Source of the DNA: Deltaproteobacteria bacterium
GTDB lineage: Bacteria; Desulfobacterota; Desulfobacteria; Desulfobacterales; JAFDFH01
Assembly (NCBI GenBank): GCA_019309945.1
Contig: JAFDFH010000094.1
Location: 1 to 8,045, forward strand
Length of the DNA: 8,045 bases
Direction of reading: 5' to 3'
In this document: positions 5,413 through 8,045 of the stretch, piece by piece
How positions within the stretch are numbered: position 1 is the stretch's first letter
Layout of the letters: every line of letters starts with the position of its first letter
Position numbers and translations under genes: made by a program
Notes under the pieces: model-generated
The model's database searches: none
Seen by the model: only the letters and a program-made list of their open reading frames with translations
What the model was told of the DNA's origin: nothing

Positions 5413-6027
5413 ATGGGATTATTGTCATCATCTGTTTCCATTACGCGATACAAAGTCGAAGGCGCTCTTGAGAAACCGGTTATTGAAACAGTTGCCGCGG
5501 CACTTACAAAAAACTCAATTTCAGAAATAGATGATCACGCTTCTGCGATGTCCGTGGGGTGGACTTCATTTAACAACCCATATCAGCCGAACTTTGAGGG
5601 CGCTTCATTTGTTTTCGGCGCCTATCTGGTCTTTTCACTGCGGATCGATAAAAAATCCATTCCATCAAAAATAATTCAAAAATATTACACAATTGAGATG
5701 GCCCGCAAATTGGAAGCGACCGGTCGGAGATACCTGTCCCAAAATGAAAAGAAAATGATAAAAGACCATGTTATAAATATCCTGAGTCTGCGTGTCCCGG
5801 CAACACCAAATATTTATGATGTTTTCTGGAATTATGAGGGTGCGTCGCTATGGTTCTTTTCAAATTTAAAAGCCGCCAACGAAGAACTCGAATCATTGTT
5901 TTCAAAGTCCTTGAAGCTGACGCTGATACGACTTTTTCCGTACTCAACCGCTCAGTTTGGGTCGGATTTATCGGATTCAGAGCTTGATGTTTTGGCCAAA
6001 CTTACCCCCAGCAAGTTTACGGAGTGA
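5413..6027 (+). CDS. rdgC: RdgC-like protein, N-terminal and central part
   Basis: A 204-residue protein matching the first two-thirds of RdgC, a ring-forming DNA-binding protein that limits RecA access to DNA in E. coli (about 303 residues there). Family landmarks in order: the N-terminal strand SSVSITRYKVEG (6-17); the VGW position (48-50, matching MGW in E. coli); the basic IDKKSIPSKII segment (78-88); a charged helix with the LSQNEKKMIKDHV stretch (108-120) aligned to E. coli KTEKDSLKDEV; then the DVFWN strand (136-140) and KLTLIRLFPYSTA (168-180). The E. coli comparison is from memory. The C-terminal domain is missing here but follows directly as the next gene, in the same frame after TGA-TCG. 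The start has GGAG (5400-5403) 9 bases upstream. It is presumably transcribed as one unit with that gene. Confidence 0.85.
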   Translation: MGLLSSSVSITRYKVEGALEKPVIETVAAALTKNSISEIDDHASAMSVGWTSFNNPYQPNFEGASFVFGAYLVFSLRIDKKSIPSKIIQKYYTIEMARKLEATGRRYLSQNEKKMIKDHVINILSLRVPATPNIYDVFWNYEGASLWFFSNLKAANEELESLFSKSLKLTLIRLFPYSTAQFGSDLSDSELDVLAKLTPSKFTE

Positions 6028-6030
6028 TCG

Positions 6031-6555
6031 ATGCTTGATGTCGCAGTCGCATACAATCGTTTTAAATTTCTCGGTAATGAGTTTTTAACCTGGTTGTGGT
6101 TTATCATCGAAAATGATCCCGGGTGCTTGAAAAATCTCTTTCCTGATCTAACATCTCTTGAGATTGGAGATCGAATTGTTTTGGAAAACCGAAATCAAGA
6201 AGCCGTTGAAAGTATCACCATCAAGGGTGATGAAGCAAATCTCGAAGAAGGAGTCGTAGCCTTGCGAAAAGGCGCAGTCGTTACCGAAATAAATCTTCAC
6301 TTTAAATCAGGCGATCAAGAATGGGGATTTACAATCAAAGGAGAAAGTTTAAACATTTCCAGCTTAAAAATTCCTTTCACGGATCCGGCCGACACTGCGG
6401 AAGAAATAGAGAACACGGTCATCGAAAAAATCTACCAATATGATCAAGCGATACAGTTTGTTGAAAATTTGTTTAAAAATTTCATAAAAAAAAGGACCTC
6501 AAATCATTGGCAAAATAAAGTTATTCCAATGATAAGAAAGTGGATATACACATAA
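6031..6555 (+). CDS. RdgC C-terminal-part protein, encoded separately
   Basis: A 174-residue protein that appears to supply the C-terminal third of RdgC. The segment at 72-114 (EEGVVALRKGAVVTEINL, then a strand pair and SLNISSLKIP) parallels E. coli RdgC from its EEITNHIEAGKVVTKLAL stretch through DGSLKRLKF, and the final helix YDQAIQFVENLFKNFI parallels the E. coli FDADFILMTGELAALI helix. These alignments are from memory. The N-terminal FLGNEFLTWLWF (13-24) is extra relative to E. coli and probably marks the deltaproteobacterial form. The ATG comes 3 bases after the previous stop, in the same reading frame, with GGAG (6021-6024) inside the last codons of the upstream gene at a good 6-base spacing; translation is probably coupled. 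The tail after residue 155 is basic. The two products likely associate, which is inference. Confidence 0.75.
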   Translation: MLDVAVAYNRFKFLGNEFLTWLWFIIENDPGCLKNLFPDLTSLEIGDRIVLENRNQEAVESITIKGDEANLEEGVVALRKGAVVTEINLHFKSGDQEWGFTIKGESLNISSLKIPFTDPADTAEEIENTVIEKIYQYDQAIQFVENLFKNFIKKRTSNHWQNKVIPMIRKWIYT

Positions 6556-6563
6556 AAGTTTAC

Positions 6564-6808
6564 GTAATAGTTCAGCCACTAAGGCACTAAGCCACAAAGG
6601 TTATAATATAATTCGATTGATGTCGTTTTTAATAAGAGGTATGTTAAAATTGATAAGAAAACCAAGGCGCTTACCAGGTCCTAATACCTTATATACCGTA
6701 AATGCCGCTCTAAAATTTTTGCAGCAATAGATTCCTCTCTTTTTAACAAAAGTTTAAACTTCATATTCCTTTTTTTTGTGCCTTCGTGTCTGGTGGCTGA
6801 ACTTTTAC
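6564..6808. repeat. 245-bp inverted-repeat element between convergent genes
   Basis: The ends GTAATAGTTCAGCCAC (6564-6579) and GTGGCTGAACTTTTAC (6793-6808) are inverted repeats with 15 of 16 matches. The similarity continues inward more loosely through the 'cactaaggcactaagccac' type repeat (to about 6600, and from about 6775). It begins 8 bases after one stop codon and ends 5 bases before the stop of the opposing gene, so it makes up almost the whole gap. The AT-rich middle (6601-6774) has no convincing gene; a 27-codon minus-strand frame ending at 6681 is not supported. It may act as a two-way transcription stop or be an old miniature element. No target-site duplication was found. Confidence 0.65.
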
Positions 6809-6813
6809 CTTTA

Positions 6814-7278
6814 TTATTTGATCTCAAAGTGGACTTTGCACAGGGCCTCCTCCGGATCTGAGGCCGCACTTATCACCACCATCCATTTACCGTTGTGAAC
6901 GCCCGGTATAATTTTTTTAGAGCTCCAGGTCCGAAAGCCAGGAGATTTTTGGACTTTTAAAGTGACCTCGGCCATTTTTATCCAGCCCGCATAGTCCTTG
7001 TACCAGGTGTGCAGCAAGGTTTCATCGACCGGTGATATCACTTTGGTCCAGAGACATATTTTTGTGTCGTTTTTTGAATCTACGACCGGAATCATATTTT
7101 GCCGGTCTTCGGATTTTTCACAAAAAACAGGAGGTTCAAAGACACCCTCCGGCTCGTGGTCAACGACATCCCGTGCTAAAACAACCTCAACAATTTCAAT
7201 GGTCCCCGATTGAGCCAAAATATATTGCGGAGATAACAAAAGCATACCTAAAACAAGAAGAAAAATTTTTTTTAACAT
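6814..7278 (-). CDS. secreted DUF2914 domain protein
   Basis: A 154-residue exported protein. Residues 1-22 form a Sec signal peptide (KK, then the hydrophobic IFLLVLGMLLL) with likely cleavage after YILA. The mature part holds a DUF2914 domain, recognisable by ICLWTKV (74-80), the HTWYKD stretch (90-95), FRTWSSKKIIP (115-125) and NGKWMVVI (129-136). The family is a small beta-rich domain of unknown function, often exported or membrane-tethered in deltaproteobacteria. Here it has no membrane anchor after the signal and is probably periplasmic. GGAGG lies 5 bases before the ATG. A 165-base gap separates it from the thioesterase gene upstream on the same strand; no strong promoter was found there, so readthrough is possible. 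The 245-bp inverted-repeat element begins 5 bases after its stop. Confidence 0.85.
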   Translation of the reverse strand: MLKKIFLLVLGMLLLSPQYILAQSGTIEIVEVVLARDVVDHEPEGVFEPPVFCEKSEDRQNMIPVVDSKNDTKICLWTKVISPVDETLLHTWYKDYAGWIKMAEVTLKVQKSPGFRTWSSKKIIPGVHNGKWMVVISAASDPEEALCKVHFEIK

Positions 7279-7443
7279 AAAAACCTCCTTTCTAAACCAT
7301 AAATTTATTGTAGGTGTTCGTAGTCTCAGCTTACAGCGTTCAATGTTTAAGAGTTACCTCGCTTTTACTGACCTTTACCAAACCCGAACCTTGAAACACC
7401 GAATCTATATTTGACTTGTGCAAGCGCTGCGGTTAATTTTAAA

Positions 7444-7950
7444 TCAAGCCCGAATAAGCGGCTCAAAAAAACTTTTAATATTCTTATCACTCATAATACG
7501 CATTCTTTTGGCAACTGCAGGGGAAAGAAGTGCAAAGGTTCCGGTTGACTTTGCACATAATTGTCCATTGTGATTATATATCGCACCTTCTATAACCGCC
7601 TCCCGCTTGCGATTCGTATCGACAACTTTACCTTCAACCCTCAATTCATTATTGACAAATATTACTTTCATGAAATCAATCGTTATGGACTTTGTTAATG
7701 TTATTTGCTTTAAAAAGTAAATTCCAGCCCAACTCATAATCTCATCGAAAATCGTTGATATAATCCCACCATGAACGATATTATTCCATCCACATAAATG
7801 CTCGGGTACGGTTATCCATGAAATTATGGAATCTTTATCAGCAAAAAATTTCATCTGAAGTCCTGCTGAATTATTTGGACTACATCCGAAACAGTTATGA
7901 TTATCAGTATTTGGTAATTGTTTATAATTATTTTGGTTGGGCCTATACAT
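7444..7950 (-). CDS. hotdog-fold PaaI-type acyl-CoA thioesterase
   Basis: A 168-residue single hotdog-domain protein of the PaaI/4HBT type, expected to hydrolyse acyl-CoA thioesters in the cytoplasm; the acyl substrate is unknown. The N-terminal CFGCSPNNSAGLQMKF (20-35) is a typical lead-in for this subgroup. The hotdog helix motif is HGGIISTIFDEIMSWAG (60-76), in which H60-G61-G62 and D69 are the usual substrate-binding and catalytic region. Strand SITIDF and the RVEGKVV segment complete the fold. The ATG at 7950 is chosen because AAGGA lies 6 bases upstream; the TTG one codon earlier (7953) is less likely. A promoter is proposed at 8008-8036. The gene is AT-rich compared with the lactonase-like gene, which might indicate acquisition, but this is a weak hint. 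Confidence 0.88.
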   Translation of the reverse strand: MYRPNQNNYKQLPNTDNHNCFGCSPNNSAGLQMKFFADKDSIISWITVPEHLCGWNNIVHGGIISTIFDEIMSWAGIYFLKQITLTKSITIDFMKVIFVNNELRVEGKVVDTNRKREAVIEGAIYNHNGQLCAKSTGTFALLSPAVAKRMRIMSDKNIKSFFEPLIRA

Positions 7951-8007
7951 CAAGAATCCTTTCAGTGTAGTACTATTGAGGGGCTTTCTTTTGACAATCC
8001 ATCTGAG

Positions 8008-8036
8008 TATATAATGTAAATTTAATGATGGTGCAA
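8008..8036 (-). promoter_or_regulatory. possible promoter for the thioesterase gene
   Basis: On the minus strand there is TTGCAC (8036-8031), a 17-base spacer and TATATA (8013-8008). Each box is only a partial match (3 and 4 of 6). The start point would be near 8001, with a leader of about 50 bases. Confidence 0.35.
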
Positions 8037-8045
8037 GCGGAGCTT

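Noticed and set aside
6025..6030. TGA between the two RdgC halves as a selenocysteine codon
   Set aside because: No convincing SECIS-like hairpin follows (only a 4-bp ATGC/GCAT pairing), RdgC is not a known selenoprotein, and a good Shine-Dalgarno plus ATG directly after the stop explain the layout.
6681..6869. Minus-strand frame inside the inverted-repeat element, including a 27-codon part starting at 6764
   Set aside because: Low-complexity, overlaps the end of the DUF2914 gene, has poorly spaced ribosome binding sequence and no recognisable family.
7991..8016. Plus-strand TTGACA followed by TATAAT near the right edge as a promoter
   Set aside because: The spacing is only about 13 bases to TATAAT, too short for sigma70, and no plus-strand gene follows within the window.
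7418..8039. Direct repeat GTGCAAGCG (7418-7426 and 8031-8039) bracketing the thioesterase gene, as in an integron cassette
   Set aside because: Only nine bases match, which is expected by chance over this distance; the flanks differ, and no attC core sites or folded attC structure were found.
1..8045. CRISPR array, tRNA/rRNA gene, or a defence or phage module
   Set aside because: No regularly spaced repeats, no cloverleaf-like segment in any gap, and no gene of these classes was recognised on either strand.

Overview
The window looks like a chromosomal stretch from an uncultured or little-studied anaerobic member of the Desulfobacterota (deltaproteobacterial, Desulfobacterales-like). This is inferred from gene content: a Cys-rich DUF6485 protein, a secreted DUF2914 protein, a short RdgC, an AarF/UbiB kinase, and several copies of the 'cactaaggcac / ccttagtgcc' intergenic repeat often met in such genomes. 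Base composition is moderate to AT-rich. No rRNA, tRNA, CRISPR array, phage module or recognisable defence island was seen.

Layout. Bases 1-229 hold no supportable gene, only two hairpins that may be terminators. Two small minus-strand genes follow: an unrecognised 124-residue protein (230-604) and a DUF6485 protein (708-911). The 409-base gap 912-1320 contains two divergent promoters with near-consensus boxes and a 141-bp MITE-like palindrome (1158-1298) flanked by a perfect 7-bp direct repeat. The element sits in the leader of a plus-strand metallo-beta-lactamase-fold gene of the AHL-lactonase type (1321-2025). That gene converges on a minus-strand AarF/UbiB-type kinase (2059-3771). Upstream of the kinase are degenerate repeats (3808-3937), a small zinc-ribbon gene (3966-4211) and a rhomboid protease gene (4344-5204), all on the minus strand.

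Divergent from the rhomboid gene is a two-gene plus-strand unit (5413-6027 and 6031-6555). The two products match the N-terminal and C-terminal parts of RdgC. They lie in one reading frame and are separated by a single TGA codon plus one sense codon. The unit converges on a secreted DUF2914 protein (6814-7278), and nearly the whole gap between the stop codons is a 245-bp inverted-repeat element. The window ends with a minus-strand hotdog thioesterase (7444-7950).

The genes do not form one evident pathway. Most appear to be independently transcribed, with their own promoters. The only clear translational unit is the split rdgC pair. The most noteworthy points are that split RdgC, the MITE between promoter and ribosome binding site of the lactonase-like gene, and the missing bridging aspartate in that lactonase-like protein. 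No previously undescribed multi-gene system is convincingly visible.
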